The notes beneath the pieces are model-generated. The model did no database searches and had not been told where the DNA came from. It worked only from the letters and a program-made list of their open reading frames with translations. From NCBI GenBank assembly GCA_021847575.1, contig JAJZQO010000006.1, forward strand, positions 19,755 through 83,754: a stretch of 64,000 bases of DNA, given 5' to 3'. Of the stretch, positions 27,463 to 39,535 are shown piece after piece (the stretch's first letter is position 1; each line of letters opens with the position of its first letter). A program made the translations under genes and the position numbers. This DNA is from Bacillota bacterium. GTDB taxonomy: Bacteria > Bacillota > Sulfobacillia > JAJZYS01 > JAJYTV01.

Positions 27463-29001
27463 TTGTCCTATCGTGATCTGGTCCCGCTCGATCCCTCCCT
27501 GCCCGATGCACACTCCGAACTCGAGACCGCCATCGCCCATGTGCGTTCGCAGTTCGGCCGACGCTATCCGCTTGCCATCGGCGACCGCGAAGACGCCGGC
27601 AACGACGTCCTGGTCTCCTGCGACCCGGCCGACCCTGGGCAAGTTGTCGGCGAAGTCTCCCTCGGCGGCTTTAGCCATGCCGATCAGGCCGTGCGAAGCG
27701 CGGCGGCCATGGCTCCGGTCTGGTCTCGGGTGCCAGCCGAGGAGCGTGCCAGCCTGCTCCTGCGCGTCGCGGACGAACTCTACCGGCGCCGTGCCGAGCT
27801 CATGGCCTGGATGGCCTTCGAGACGGGCAAGAGCTTCACGGAATCGGACGGCGAGCTTGTCGAGACAATCAGACACCTCGGCTGGATCGCGGACCAGCTG
27901 ACTTCCGTGCGTCCGGTGCGCTGGGCGTCGCTGCACGACGACTACGTCGTGGAGGAGTACGACCGACCGCTCGGCGTCGGCGTCGCGCTGACGCCGTTCA
28001 GTTTTCCTGTTGCACTGCCCATCGGCATGGCAGCGGCCGCCATCGGCGCCGGCAACACGCTGGTGCTCAAGCCGAGCCGAGTCGCCCCGATCACGGCTAT
28101 TGAGTCCCTGCGCGCCTTCCGCGCCGCGGGGCTGCCGCCTGGCGTGCTCAACGTCGTCGTTGGACAGGGCAGCGAGCTGCGCGACGCTCTCGTGCACCAC
28201 AGCCTCACCCGCTTCGTCGCGTTCGTCGGGTCGCGGACCGGCGGCACCGCCGTCCAGGCCGGTGCTTCACTCTGGCAGCCGGATCAGGATCAGGCGCGCC
28301 ATGTCGTCGCGCGCATGGACGGCAAGGCGGCGACGCTCGTCACCGCCAGCGCGGACCTCGACTGGGCAGCGCGGGAGGTCGTGCGCTCGGCGTTCGCGTT
28401 CCAGGGCCAGAAGTGCACTTCGACGGCACACCTCGTGCTTGTGGACGAGATTCACGACGAGTTTGTCGACCGTCTCCTGGCCGAGGTGGAACGCTACTGC
28501 GCTGACCGGGGCCCGGCCGCGCTTGGGCACCGCTACGGACCGATGATCAGCGCCGCGGCACTCGCGAAGGTACGCGGCTTCGCTCGCGAAGCAGCTAGCT
28601 ACGGCATGGTGCTGAGGCATGGGGACAGCCAGGGTCCGGGCCACTTCATCGGACCCGTCGTGGTCGACGACGTCTACAGCGACACACCGCTCGCCCGCGA
28701 GGAGATCTTCGGCCCGTTCCTCTCGATCGTGCGCGCGGGGACGCTCGAGCACGCGATCGACGTGACGAGCGGCTCCGGTACCGCGCCAGCCGCCGCCGCC
28801 TTCACCCGCGACGCGCAGGAGGTGGCGCGCATCCGCGAACGCCTGCGTACGCGGACGCTTTACCTCAACGCCGCCTCCACCGGATCGCTCGCCGGCGTAC
28901 GGCCGCCCACGGCGGACGGCCAGAACCACAACGAACCGGACGACCCCGCCGCTTTCCGAGAGACGCGCACGGTCATGGAGCGCTACACGTTTCCTCGGTA
29001 A
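27463..29001 (+). CDS. aldehyde dehydrogenase family protein (P5C-dehydrogenase-like)
   Basis: This NAD(P)-dependent family oxidises aldehydes to acids. TTG 27463 is chosen because AGGGGG lies 8 nt upstream. The 512-residue product has the nucleotide-binding region FSFPVALPIGMAAAAIGAGN and VAFVGSRTGG, the catalytic Cys in FAFQGQKCTSTAHLV, and EEIFGPFLSI near the C-terminus. The closest motif pattern is that of 1-pyrroline-5-carboxylate dehydrogenases. The motif that normally holds the general-base Glu (E-M-G-G-K) reads ARMDGKAATL, so Glu seems to be Arg. Activity or substrate may therefore be unusual. It is 177 bp after the hydrolase gene and may be transcribed separately. Confidence 0.85.
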   Translation: MSYRDLVPLDPSLPDAHSELETAIAHVRSQFGRRYPLAIGDREDAGNDVLVSCDPADPGQVVGEVSLGGFSHADQAVRSAAAMAPVWSRVPAEERASLLLRVADELYRRRAELMAWMAFETGKSFTESDGELVETIRHLGWIADQLTSVRPVRWASLHDDYVVEEYDRPLGVGVALTPFSFPVALPIGMAAAAIGAGNTLVLKPSRVAPITAIESLRAFRAAGLPPGVLNVVVGQGSELRDALVHHSLTRFVAFVGSRTGGTAVQAGASLWQPDQDQARHVVARMDGKAATLVTASADLDWAAREVVRSAFAFQGQKCTSTAHLVLVDEIHDEFVDRLLAEVERYCADRGPAALGHRYGPMISAAALAKVRGFAREAASYGMVLRHGDSQGPGHFIGPVVVDDVYSDTPLAREEIFGPFLSIVRAGTLEHAIDVTSGSGTAPAAAAFTRDAQEVARIRERLRTRTLYLNAASTGSLAGVRPPTADGQNHNEPDDPAAFRETRTVMERYTFPR

Positions 29002-29288
29002 ACCAGGGCGCCGCGATCTTCAACCGCCATCCTGCCTGCCTTTGTCGCGTCCTCGAAGGACACATCGGGCGTTTCGCCGGAACAGTCCTGGTAGGTGTTG
29101 CAGGGCTGCAACGACGAGGTTCGCGCTGGGGTACGGACCCGTCTGCACCCGGTCGCAGTCCAGGGCCGGCAAGGCAACATGCGCGCTGCCTCTGCCGCGG
29201 GCCGCATCGGCGGCACCACCGGCCGCGCAACTGCCAGTGCTGCAACGGCGGACAGGCGCCGCGCAAATGAGCCACGCCAACGCGCCAT
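28983..29288 (-). CDS. possible small cysteine-containing exported protein
   Basis: A 101-codon minus-strand frame fills much of the gap between the aldehyde dehydrogenase and murA. It starts MARWRGSFARRLSAVAALAV, which resembles a signal peptide, and ends with a natural-looking stretch (TYQDCSGETPDVSFEDATKA...EDRGALVYRGNV). It has five Cys. No good SD precedes it, the middle part is Arg-rich, and another frame looks protein-like over part of the same bases. It may therefore be a decayed or frameshifted gene, or chance. It overlaps the aldehyde dehydrogenase end by 19 bp. Confidence 0.3.
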   Translation of the reverse strand: MARWRGSFARRLSAVAALAVARPVVPPMRPAAEAARMLPCRPWTATGCRRVRTPARTSSLQPCNTYQDCSGETPDVSFEDATKAGRMAVEDRGALVYRGNV

Positions 29289-29346
29289 CCCCTACCCGCT
29301 CTCGGAGGACAGGCTCCCTCGGGGCGTGTCGCCGCACCAGTGCAAG

Positions 29347-29384
29347 AAAGGGCAACGCCCCCTGCGACGGGGGAGTTGCCCTTT
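29347..29384. terminator. bidirectional terminator between murA and the aldehyde dehydrogenase
   Basis: AAAGGGCAAC and GTTGCCCTTT pair as a perfect 10-bp outer stem, with an inner CCCCC/GGGGG stem. It starts 38 bp after the murA stop on the minus strand and carries TTT on both sides, so it can also end plus-strand transcripts. Confidence 0.88.
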
Positions 29385-29421
29385 ATGGATTCCAACGAAA
29401 CTCTTCAACCGCGCATTGCCC

Positions 29422-30726
29422 TTAGGGTTCCTCCGAGCACCGGCAGCGCTCGATGTCGGCGCCCAGCGATCCAAGCTTATCTTCGAGCCGATAGTAGCCG
29501 CGATCGAGGTGGAAAGCCTCGCTCAGCTCCGACGTACCCTTGGCACCGAGGGCCGCGATCACGAGGGCAGCGGCCGCGCGGAGATCCGATGCCCGCAGAT
29601 TCGCGCCCATGATGTGCGGTGTACCGGTCACCAGCGCGGTGCGCCCGTCGATCTTGATGTCCGCTCCCATGCGGCGCAGTTCCGGTACGTGCATGTAGCG
29701 GTTCTCGAACACCGTCTCCGTGATCACCGATGTCCCCTGCGCCCGAATGAGGGCTGCCATGAGCGGGGCCTGGAGATCGGTGGGGAAACCTGGGTGAGGC
29801 ATCGTCTTGACATCGATCGCCTGCAGCGGCTCCTCGGCCGTGATCCGCACGTAGTCGCCAGCATCCTCGATCACCGCCCCCGCCTCGCGCAGCTTCGCGA
29901 GCAAGGGCCTGATGTGCTCAGAGACGATCGGGCCGACCACGACGTCACCGCCTGTCGCGGCGCCTGCGATCAGGTAGGTGCCGGCCTCGATGCGGTCCGG
30001 AATCACCTGGTAGGTGGCCCCGTGCAGCCGGTCCTGGCCATGCACCCGGAGCTCGGGCGTACCCGCGCCCCTGACCTCTCCGCCCAAGGCGTTCAAGAAA
30101 TTCGCAAGGTCGACCACTTCCGGCTCCTGCGCCGCGTTCTCGACCACGGTCCAGCCGTCGGCGAGGGATGCGGCCATCAGCAGGTTCTCCGTCGCTCCGA
30201 CGCTGGGAAAGTCCAGATAAATGTTGGCGCCACGCAGACGGGGTGCGCGGAACTCGATGTAGCCGCTGTTCGACTGTACGTCGGCGCCCAGGGCCTGCAG
30301 TCCCTTGAGGTGCAGGTCAATCGGGCGCGAGCCGATGGCGCAGCCGCCCGGCAACGGCACACGCGCAACGCCGAATCGCGCCAGCAGCGGCCCTGCGATC
30401 AGGAAGGAGGCGCGCATGCGGCGCACCAGGTGCTCCGGCGCCGCAAAGGGGTCGACTTCTCGCGCCTCGACGGTAAGGTCCCGGCCGCTGCGCTCCGTGG
30501 AGACGCCCAGGGACATGAGGACGCGACGCAGCGTGTCGACGTCGTGCAACCACGGGATGCCAGGCAGCGTGACCGGGTCCGCGGTCAGCAGCGCCGCAGC
30601 CATCACGGGCAACGTGGCGTTCTTCGACGCCTCGACCTCGACCTCGCCGCGCAGCGGTCGTCCGCCGCGTACGATGATCTCCGGCAGCTGGCCTACCTGA
30701 CGAACTTGCGTATCACTGTCGCTCAT
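29422..30726 (-). CDS. murA: UDP-N-acetylglucosamine 1-carboxyvinyltransferase MurA
   Basis: MurA transfers enolpyruvate to UDP-GlcNAc, the first committed step of peptidoglycan synthesis. ATG 30726 lies 9 nt after AAGGAG. The 434-residue product has the active-site Cys in PLPGGCAIGSRPIDLH (about residue 118), the N-terminal IIVRGGRPLRGEVEVEASKN and HPGFPTDLQAPLMAAL. The Cys form is the fosfomycin-sensitive type. It follows ywmB and the ATP synthase operon, as in B. subtilis, but spoIID does not follow it here. Confidence 0.97.
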   Translation of the reverse strand: MSDSDTQVRQVGQLPEIIVRGGRPLRGEVEVEASKNATLPVMAAALLTADPVTLPGIPWLHDVDTLRRVLMSLGVSTERSGRDLTVEAREVDPFAAPEHLVRRMRASFLIAGPLLARFGVARVPLPGGCAIGSRPIDLHLKGLQALGADVQSNSGYIEFRAPRLRGANIYLDFPSVGATENLLMAASLADGWTVVENAAQEPEVVDLANFLNALGGEVRGAGTPELRVHGQDRLHGATYQVIPDRIEAGTYLIAGAATGGDVVVGPIVSEHIRPLLAKLREAGAVIEDAGDYVRITAEEPLQAIDVKTMPHPGFPTDLQAPLMAALIRAQGTSVITETVFENRYMHVPELRRMGADIKIDGRTALVTGTPHIMGANLRASDLRAAAALVIAALGAKGTSELSEAFHLDRGYYRLEDKLGSLGADIERCRCSEEP

Positions 30727-30757
30727 GGATGACGGCTCCTTCTTGCGCGGCAGCGTG

Positions 30758-31429
30758 TCATGGTTCAGAGCTCGGGATGGTTGGCGTCGCGAGGACCGCC
30801 TTCGCGCTGTGCGCATTATCGTACGTGATCTGCACCGCGAGGTTCATGGCTACGCCGCCAATTGCGACAACTGGGCGAATCCCCGGCACGTAGGCGAGCG
30901 CCAGCAGCCCTTTAGGCCCGTGGACAAGCCCGCGCTGCAGGGCACCCACCTGTCGCAGGGCGACCTTGACCGTCTCAGCTGACGGACTCGCTGCGAGCGT
31001 CGCCGTGACCGTCACCTGCTCGTGGCGGGGGCCGCAAGGCGGCGTCGAACTTGCACTGAGCGCCCTGCCGATCCCTTCCGCCGGTACCTCGACGGCCGTC
31101 GAACAAACCAGTGTCGCGCCCGCGGGACTCGGCAGGTAAGCGATTCTGGCGGTGCGGCCTCCGGCGTGGGCCGTGAAGACCTCGCCGGTCCCGAGCTCGG
31201 AGGCACGCCAGTTTCCCCCAGGGAGGATCTCCTGTTCTAGAATTCGCACAGCAGGGCGGTTTTTGACGGTGGAAACCGCAAAAACTTCCACGTGCGCCGT
31301 GGCCGTGCGCGCACCGAGGCTGGCCGCAAGCGGCCAGAGGGCGCTCGCCGTCGAACCGCGGCCGAGGGGTATCGCGTTCGACAATACCATGATACCAACG
31401 GAGGACATAAGCAATGGCAAGGCACGCAT
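30758..31429 (-). CDS. YwmB-like exported protein
   Basis: The 223-residue product begins with a hydrophobic export signal (LPLLMSSVGIMVLSNAIPLG) and continues as a soluble extracytoplasmic domain. GGAGG precedes the ATG by 7 nt. Its place between atpC and murA is that of ywmB in B. subtilis, and the overall layout fits that family, whose function is not established. The family call rests mainly on position and length, since no sharp motif is visible. Confidence 0.65.
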   Translation of the reverse strand: MRALPLLMSSVGIMVLSNAIPLGRGSTASALWPLAASLGARTATAHVEVFAVSTVKNRPAVRILEQEILPGGNWRASELGTGEVFTAHAGGRTARIAYLPSPAGATLVCSTAVEVPAEGIGRALSASSTPPCGPRHEQVTVTATLAASPSAETVKVALRQVGALQRGLVHGPKGLLALAYVPGIRPVVAIGGVAMNLAVQITYDNAHSAKAVLATPTIPSSEP

Positions 31430-31472
31430 TCCGGACCCTCCCGGAAACGAGCCTTGCCACGTTCAGCCAGCG

Positions 31473-31895
31473 CTATACGGCGGCGGTTCTCTTGGCCTCC
31501 TGGGCGAGCTGCAGACGTACGAGCGCGCGCTCAAGCGCGAGCTCCGCACGCGCGAGGTCGAGGTCCGCAGCGCGCTCCCTGAGTCGTTCCTCCGCCCTCT
31601 CCTTGGCGCCTTCGGCACGGGTCACATCGATCTCCTCGGGCCGCTCCGCGGTGCGCGCGAGGACGGTGACCTGGTCGCCGCGCACCTCGAGGAAGCCGCC
31701 CGTCACCGCGTAGCGATCCCGGCCCCCGGGCGTGCGGACTTCCAGTACGGACGGCCGGATCGGCGTCACAAGCGGGATGTGGTGCGGCAGGATGCCGAGG
31801 TCGCCAGCCGCGCCGCGCACGATGACCATTTCGGCGTCCGTGCGCGCGAGTTCCCGCTCCGGTGTCACGACCGAGACGGGGACGGTGCTCGCCAT
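31473..31895 (-). CDS. atpC: ATP synthase epsilon subunit
   Basis: The epsilon subunit sits in the F1 central stalk and can inhibit ATP hydrolysis. ATG 31895 follows AAGGAG by 9 nt. The 140-residue product has the N-terminal beta domain (VSVVTPERELARTDAEMVIV, GDLGILPHHIPLVTPI) and a C-terminal helical pair rich in Glu, Arg and Ala. It is the last gene of the atp operon and starts 1 bp after the atpD stop. Confidence 0.95.
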   Translation of the reverse strand: MASTVPVSVVTPERELARTDAEMVIVRGAAGDLGILPHHIPLVTPIRPSVLEVRTPGGRDRYAVTGGFLEVRGDQVTVLARTAERPEEIDVTRAEGAKERAEERLRERAADLDLARAELALERALVRLQLAQEAKRTAAV

Positions 31896-31896
31896 A

Positions 31897-33321
<1,425 letters not shown>

Positions 33322-34167
33322 TTACTGAAGCGCGTTCGCGCCGCCGACGATCTCGGCGATCTCGTTCGTGATCGCAGCCTGACGGAGACGGTTCAGAAGC
33401 AGAACCAGGTTGTGGATGAGATCCTCGCTGTTGCGGGTGGCGGAGTCCATCGCCGTCATGCGTGCGCCCCACTCCGACGCCTTGGACTCAAGTAGAGCCC
33501 TGTAGAGCTGCGCGTACAGATAGTGCGGCACAAGCGCCTCCAGTACGGCCTCGGCATCCGGCTCGTAGATGTACTGCCGGCTGGCGCCGCCGCTCGGACG
33601 CTCCACCGGCAGCAGTTGCTGCACGATTGGGCGCTGCGTCATGACGCTGACGAACTGGCCGTAGACCAAGCGAACCTCGTCCACGTCGCCCGAAAGGAAC
33701 GCCTGGACGATGTCCTCGCCGATGGCTTGGGCCTGGTAGTAGCGCGGGTAGTCGCCGATGCCGATGTACTCCTTCGCGATGGCGTGGCCACGGTGGCGCA
33801 GGTAGTCCCTACCCTTGCGGCCCACGGCGAAGAAGACCATCTCGCCGCCCTGGTTGATCTCCTGCTGCACCCGCCGCAGGATGTTCGCGTTGAACGGTCC
33901 CGAAAGGCCTCGGTCGCCCGTGAGGACGACATAGCCCACCTTCTGCACGGAGCGCGGCCGGAGAAGCGGCATGCGCGAGGCGCTGGCGTCCTGCGACACC
34001 GAACGCAGTGCGTCCTCGATCCGCTCGGCGTAGGGCCTCGCAGCCTGGGCGCTCTCCTGCGCACGGCGCAGCTTCGCCGCCGCGACCATCTTCATCGCCT
34101 GGGTGATCTTGCGCGTGTTCTCGACGCTGCGGATGCGGCGTCGGATGTCGCGCAGGCCCTGCGGCAT
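33322..34167 (-). CDS. atpG: ATP synthase gamma subunit
   Basis: Gamma is the rotating central shaft of F1. The 281-residue product has the conserved N-terminal coiled coil (LRDIRRRIRSVENTRKITQA) and the C-terminal signature RMTAMDSATRNSEDLI with LNRLRQAAITNEIAEIVGGA. Canonical position between atpA and atpD. Confidence 0.98.
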   Translation of the reverse strand: MPQGLRDIRRRIRSVENTRKITQAMKMVAAAKLRRAQESAQAARPYAERIEDALRSVSQDASASRMPLLRPRSVQKVGYVVLTGDRGLSGPFNANILRRVQQEINQGGEMVFFAVGRKGRDYLRHRGHAIAKEYIGIGDYPRYYQAQAIGEDIVQAFLSGDVDEVRLVYGQFVSVMTQRPIVQQLLPVERPSGGASRQYIYEPDAEAVLEALVPHYLYAQLYRALLESKASEWGARMTAMDSATRNSEDLIHNLVLLLNRLRQAAITNEIAEIVGGANALQ

Positions 34168-34178
34168 CTCTGCCCCTC

Positions 34179-35680
<1,502 letters not shown>

Positions 35681-35684
<4 letters not shown>

Positions 35685-36232
35685 GCCTGTCCCCCCAATT
35701 CACTGTCCGCCAGCAGCATCCGTCTGATGCTCGTCAGTCGGGAGCGTACTGTGTCGTCCAGCAGCTGGTCTCCGACGCGCACCCTCACCCCGCCAAGCAG
35801 TGCCGGGTCTACGCGCGGCGAGAGCCTCAGCCGCCTCTTGAACCGCTTCTCAAGCGCCGTTTTGAGCCGCTCGAGGTCCTCGTCGCCCAAGGGGACGGTC
35901 GTTTCGACAACGGCCTCGGCCTCCCCGCTGCGCTCGTCGGACATCCGGCAATATTCCTCGTAGATCGCCTCGATCTCGGACTCCCGCCTCCGTCCAAGCA
36001 CTAGGCGAAGAAAACTCTCCAGCACTGGCGGCGCGTCGGGCAGCAGGCGGCGGAGCACGCGCTCCTTGTCAGCCGTCGCAATCCTCGGGTTTGCGATGGC
36101 CTGCCGCAAGGAATCGTTCTCTCGGTATGCCGCTATGAGGTCGGCGAAAGACCCGCGCACATCAGCCTCATAACCGCCCTTGGCGCCGATGAGTGCCTGC
36201 GCGTAGCGCCGCGCGACCGCCGCGCTGCTCAT
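35681..36232 (-). CDS. atpH: ATP synthase delta subunit
   Basis: Delta joins F1 to the peripheral stalk. The 183-residue product has the N-terminal helical domain ([15 protein letters not shown]) and the C-terminal pattern [20 protein letters not shown] typical of the family. Both ends overlap neighbours by 4 bp, showing tight coupling within the operon. Confidence 0.96.
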
Positions 36233-36723
36233 GATTCAGCTTCCGCCGTGCTCAGGAATTCCTCGACGAGCTTGCGCTGGCGCTCCTGGTCGAGCTCCGC
36301 GTCCAGCACCCGCCCTGCGATAATGAGCGAGAGCTCCGCCACTTCCTGGCGGATCTGACGAACAGCTTCGCGCTTCTCGCCCGCGATCTCCTCGCGCGCC
36401 ATCGCGATCAGCCGCTCCGCCTCACGACGGGCCTCGGCAATCGTCTCCTGCGCCTGCACGTCCGCCGTGCGCTGGGCACGGTCGATCAGCGCGTGCGCAT
36501 CCTGGCGTGCACTCTGCATCTGCGCCTCGAACTCTTCCTTCAGCTTCTGCGCTTCCTCACGGTCGCGCCGCGCTTCGTCGATGGAGCGCTCGATGCGCTC
36601 GCGTCGCTCGCGCAGGATCTTCTCCATCGGCGGGAAGCCGTACTTGTACATGAAGAAGAGGAAGATGAGGAAGGAGAGGATCTCGGCGACGATCGTTCCG
36701 GCATTGACCCCTAGCGCCGCCAC
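36229..36723 (-). CDS. atpF: ATP synthase b subunit
   Basis: Subunit b forms the peripheral stalk. The 164-residue product has one N-terminal TM segment (TIVAEILSFLIFLFFMYKYG) followed by about 120 residues of charged coiled coil. GTG 36723 follows AAGGAG. Confidence 0.97.
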   Translation of the reverse strand: MAALGVNAGTIVAEILSFLIFLFFMYKYGFPPMEKILRERRERIERSIDEARRDREEAQKLKEEFEAQMQSARQDAHALIDRAQRTADVQAQETIAEARREAERLIAMAREEIAGEKREAVRQIRQEVAELSLIIAGRVLDAELDQERQRKLVEEFLSTAEAES

Positions 36724-36791
36724 GTCGAACTCCTTTCAGGATTGGGCGCGAACCGCCTGGGCCCGCGCCTTCTCCGCCGCGAAAGTCCTGA

Positions 36792-37028
<237 letters not shown>

Positions 37029-37065
37029 CTACTCACCTCCCTTCAATGATGTGTTGTCGCTCGAC

Positions 37066-37776
37066 CTAGTGGTGCCCGGCTGGCTTCATGCTCTGGCTGA
37101 TATAGGCCAAAGTGAGCACCATGAAGATGAACGACTGCATCACAGCGATGAACGTGTTGAAAGCCAACACCCCAAGCTGGAGCAGAACCGACAAGATGAA
37201 TGCCACACCGAACCAGAGGGAGATGCCGACCGGCACGATGCTTGTCGCCAGACCCATGAGCATGTCGCCAGCGAAGATGTTGCCGAAAAGTCGCAAGGCC
37301 AGCGTGGCGGGGTTCGTGAACTGCTCGAGGACGAAGAGCGGCGTCAGGCCCCAGGGGCTTGACATGCTCCTAAGGTGCCCGCCGAACTTGCGGTAGTGCA
37401 CACCGTAGAAGTGAATCAGAACAAAGACGATAAGGGCGAGCCCGATCGGGGTGTTGATGTCGGCGGCCGGGGCATGGAAGAACGGGATCGGCAGAAGGCT
37501 GAAGATGTTGACCACGAGCAGAAACATCAGCTCCGCCACCAGAAGCCGGAAGATGCGATTGCCCTGCTCGTCGTTCAAATCGTCGCGAACATAGTTGTTA
37601 ACAAAGTCGAATGCGAGTTCCACGAAATTCTGAAGGCCACGTGGCTTCTCGACGCTCGCCTTGCGTCCCGCCAGGCGGAACATCAGGAATACCACCAACA
37701 TAGCGGCCCATGTGAACACCATAGTGTCCGCGTTCACAATGTAGCCGAAGATATGCCACTGCCACTGCGCCTCCAT
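37066..37776 (-). CDS. atpB: ATP synthase a subunit
   Basis: Subunit a holds the two half-channels and the essential arginine facing the c-ring. The 236-residue membrane protein has that Arg in TLALRLFGNIFAGDM, preceded by the TM segments LLVVNIFSLLPIPF and IGLALIVFVLIHFYG. SD AGGTGA precedes the ATG. It lies 3 bp after atpI. Confidence 0.98.
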   Translation of the reverse strand: MEAQWQWHIFGYIVNADTMVFTWAAMLVVFLMFRLAGRKASVEKPRGLQNFVELAFDFVNNYVRDDLNDEQGNRIFRLLVAELMFLLVVNIFSLLPIPFFHAPAADINTPIGLALIVFVLIHFYGVHYRKFGGHLRSMSSPWGLTPLFVLEQFTNPATLALRLFGNIFAGDMLMGLATSIVPVGISLWFGVAFILSVLLQLGVLAFNTFIAVMQSFIFMVLTLAYISQSMKPAGHH

Positions 37777-37779
37777 GCG

Positions 37780-38127
37780 TCACCTCTGCTCCTTTACTGC
37801 CAGGATGAGTACGACAGCTTCCTCCAATAAGAAACCGCCGAGGAACGCGATATCCCCCGACGTACCCACGAGGCGCCGCAGGATCAGCAGCACCAGGACC
37901 AGGACAGCCGCCCGGGCGAAGAAGTTGACCTGCAGCCCCACCGCGGCTCTCACGAAGTTGGCCTGAACGATCGTGCCGCTGCGCAGCCACAGCATCATGA
38001 GGTTCACAAAGCCAGTCGCAGCACCGGCCATGATGCCGATGCTCACAGGATTGGCCGGCATCAGCGCCCAGAATATGAACGCCAGCGCAACGACGAGCAA
38101 CCCGAAACTGACTGCGGTCCGACGCAT
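37780..38127 (-). CDS. atpI: ATP synthase subunit I (AtpI-like)
   Basis: AtpI-type proteins help assemble the c-ring and may affect Mg2+ supply. The 115-residue product has four predicted TM segments and FVNLMMLWLR, which fits the family, and it occupies the usual first position of the operon. Sequence conservation in this family is low, so the call relies on topology and position. AAGGGG lies 6 nt before the ATG. Confidence 0.85.
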   Translation of the reverse strand: MRRTAVSFGLLVVALAFIFWALMPANPVSIGIMAGAATGFVNLMMLWLRSGTIVQANFVRAAVGLQVNFFARAAVLVLVLLILRRLVGTSGDIAFLGGFLLEEAVVLILAVKEQR

Positions 38128-38253
38128 GCACTACCCCTTCGATGGTGGATGCGCGGGCCACCGGAGACCGCGCCAGTCGACGTTAGACCGCCCAATCGAG
38201 AGCTTTTTGGCGCTCGGCGTATCTCCGCTCCACTGGTGGCCGCTATTCGCGGG

Positions 38254-38276
38254 AAACGCGCCAATTCGGCGCGTTT
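38254..38276 (-). terminator. hairpin in the atp operon leader
   Basis: AAACGCGCC and GGCGCGTTT form a perfect 9-bp stem with loop GAATT, followed on the minus strand by CCC rather than a T-run. It lies between the atp promoter and atpI, about 16 nt after the likely transcription start. It may be an attenuator, a 5' stabilising hairpin or the end of upstream transcripts. Confidence 0.5.
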
Positions 38277-38303
38277 TCACATGCGAAGCGTATCTCCTCC
38301 CAT

Positions 38304-38332
38304 AGTATAAGAGATGCGGTGCCATGTGACAA
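38304..38332 (-). promoter_or_regulatory. sigma-A promoter of the atp operon
   Basis: On the minus strand TTGTCA (38332-38327) and TATACT (38309-38304) are separated by exactly 17 nt. Transcription would start near 38296, leaving a leader of about 165-170 nt before atpI. Confidence 0.82.
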
Positions 38333-38401
38333 GCAAACGCTTAGGCAGATCGGCCTTGTGGCGCTACCTGCGGCCGTAGGCAATAGGCCGACCGGTGTGG
38401 C

Positions 38402-39535
38402 CTATAGGAACTCGTCGGGCGGCTCGGCACGGTCGCCGAACCAGTGCAGGACGGCTTGCCAGATGCGGTCGGACGCCCGGCCGTCACCGAATGGGTTCCT
38501 CGCCCTGGCCATCGCCTGCCACGCCTCAATATTGTCGAAAAGCTCGAGCGAGGCCGCCAAAACGTACTCCTCGTCGTACCCCACCATGCGGACGACCCCT
38601 GCGTCGATGGCTTCCGGACGCTCGGACGTGTCGCGTAGCAGCAGAAGAGGCACCCCGAGCGCCGGGCACTCCTCTTGCAGGCCACCGCTGTCCGTCATGA
38701 CCAGTTTGGCCTTCGCCACGAGTTGCATGAACTCTGGGTAATCGAGCGGCTCGAGAAGGTGGATGCGGGGGTGTCCCGACAGGATGTCCTGCACCGGATC
38801 CTGCACTGCAGGGTTCGGGTGGACGCTGAAGGCCACCTGTACGTCGCGCTGGTCGGCGAATCGGCGGATGGCCCGAAAGATCGCCCGATGGCGTTCGCCG
38901 ATGTTTTCGCGCCTATGCGCCTCCACCACCACGAGGAAGGGCGCATCGGCGAGTTCACGCAGTTCTGGCCTGGACCAGGGACGCTGGTGGCCTGTCATGA
39001 GCTGCACGGCGTCGATGACGGTGTTGCCGGTCACGAAAATGTCGCCAGGGCAGGACTCGCGCCTGAGAGACGCGCTGGCCACCTGGGTCGGCGCGAAGAG
39101 GAGGTCCGAAAGGCGGTCGGCCAGTTGCCGGTTCATCTCTTCGGGCCACGGGCTGTACTTCTGCCCGGACCTCAGGCCCGCCTCGACATGGCCGACCGGA
39201 ATCTGCTGATAATAGGCGGCCAATGCCGCATAGAGCGTGGTGGACGTGTCGCCGTGCACCAGGACGAGCTCCGGCTTCGCCTGCTTCAGCACCTGCTCCA
39301 TGCCAGTGAGCACGCCCGTCGCGATGGAGGTGAGGCTCTGGCTCTCCTGCATGATGTCGAGGTCGTAGTCCGCCGTCACGCTGAAATCGCGCAGCACCTT
39401 GTCGAGCAACTCGCGGTGCTGCGCCGTAACGGCAACCTGGCAGGCAACTCCATGGCGTTGCGCGCTGTTCACCACGGGGGCCATCTTGATCGCCTCGGGT
39501 CGGGTGCCAAAGACGGCGAGAACCTTTCGGCTCAA
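38402..39535 (-). CDS. wecB: UDP-N-acetylglucosamine 2-epimerase (non-hydrolysing)
   Basis: It converts UDP-GlcNAc to UDP-ManNAc for wall teichoic acid or other surface glycans. The 377-residue product begins VLAVFGTRPEAIKMAPVV and has GDTSTTLYAAL, HVEAGLRSG, EAHRRENIGE and TDSGGLQEECPALGVP, all family signatures. The TTG start overlaps the tagO stop (TTGA), so the two genes are coupled. In B. subtilis mnaA, the same enzyme, also lies just before the atp operon. Confidence 0.97.
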   Translation of the reverse strand: MSRKVLAVFGTRPEAIKMAPVVNSAQRHGVACQVAVTAQHRELLDKVLRDFSVTADYDLDIMQESQSLTSIATGVLTGMEQVLKQAKPELVLVHGDTSTTLYAALAAYYQQIPVGHVEAGLRSGQKYSPWPEEMNRQLADRLSDLLFAPTQVASASLRRESCPGDIFVTGNTVIDAVQLMTGHQRPWSRPELRELADAPFLVVVEAHRRENIGERHRAIFRAIRRFADQRDVQVAFSVHPNPAVQDPVQDILSGHPRIHLLEPLDYPEFMQLVAKAKLVMTDSGGLQEECPALGVPLLLLRDTSERPEAIDAGVVRMVGYDEEYVLAASLELFDNIEAWQAMARARNPFGDGRASDRIWQAVLHWFGDRAEPPDEFL

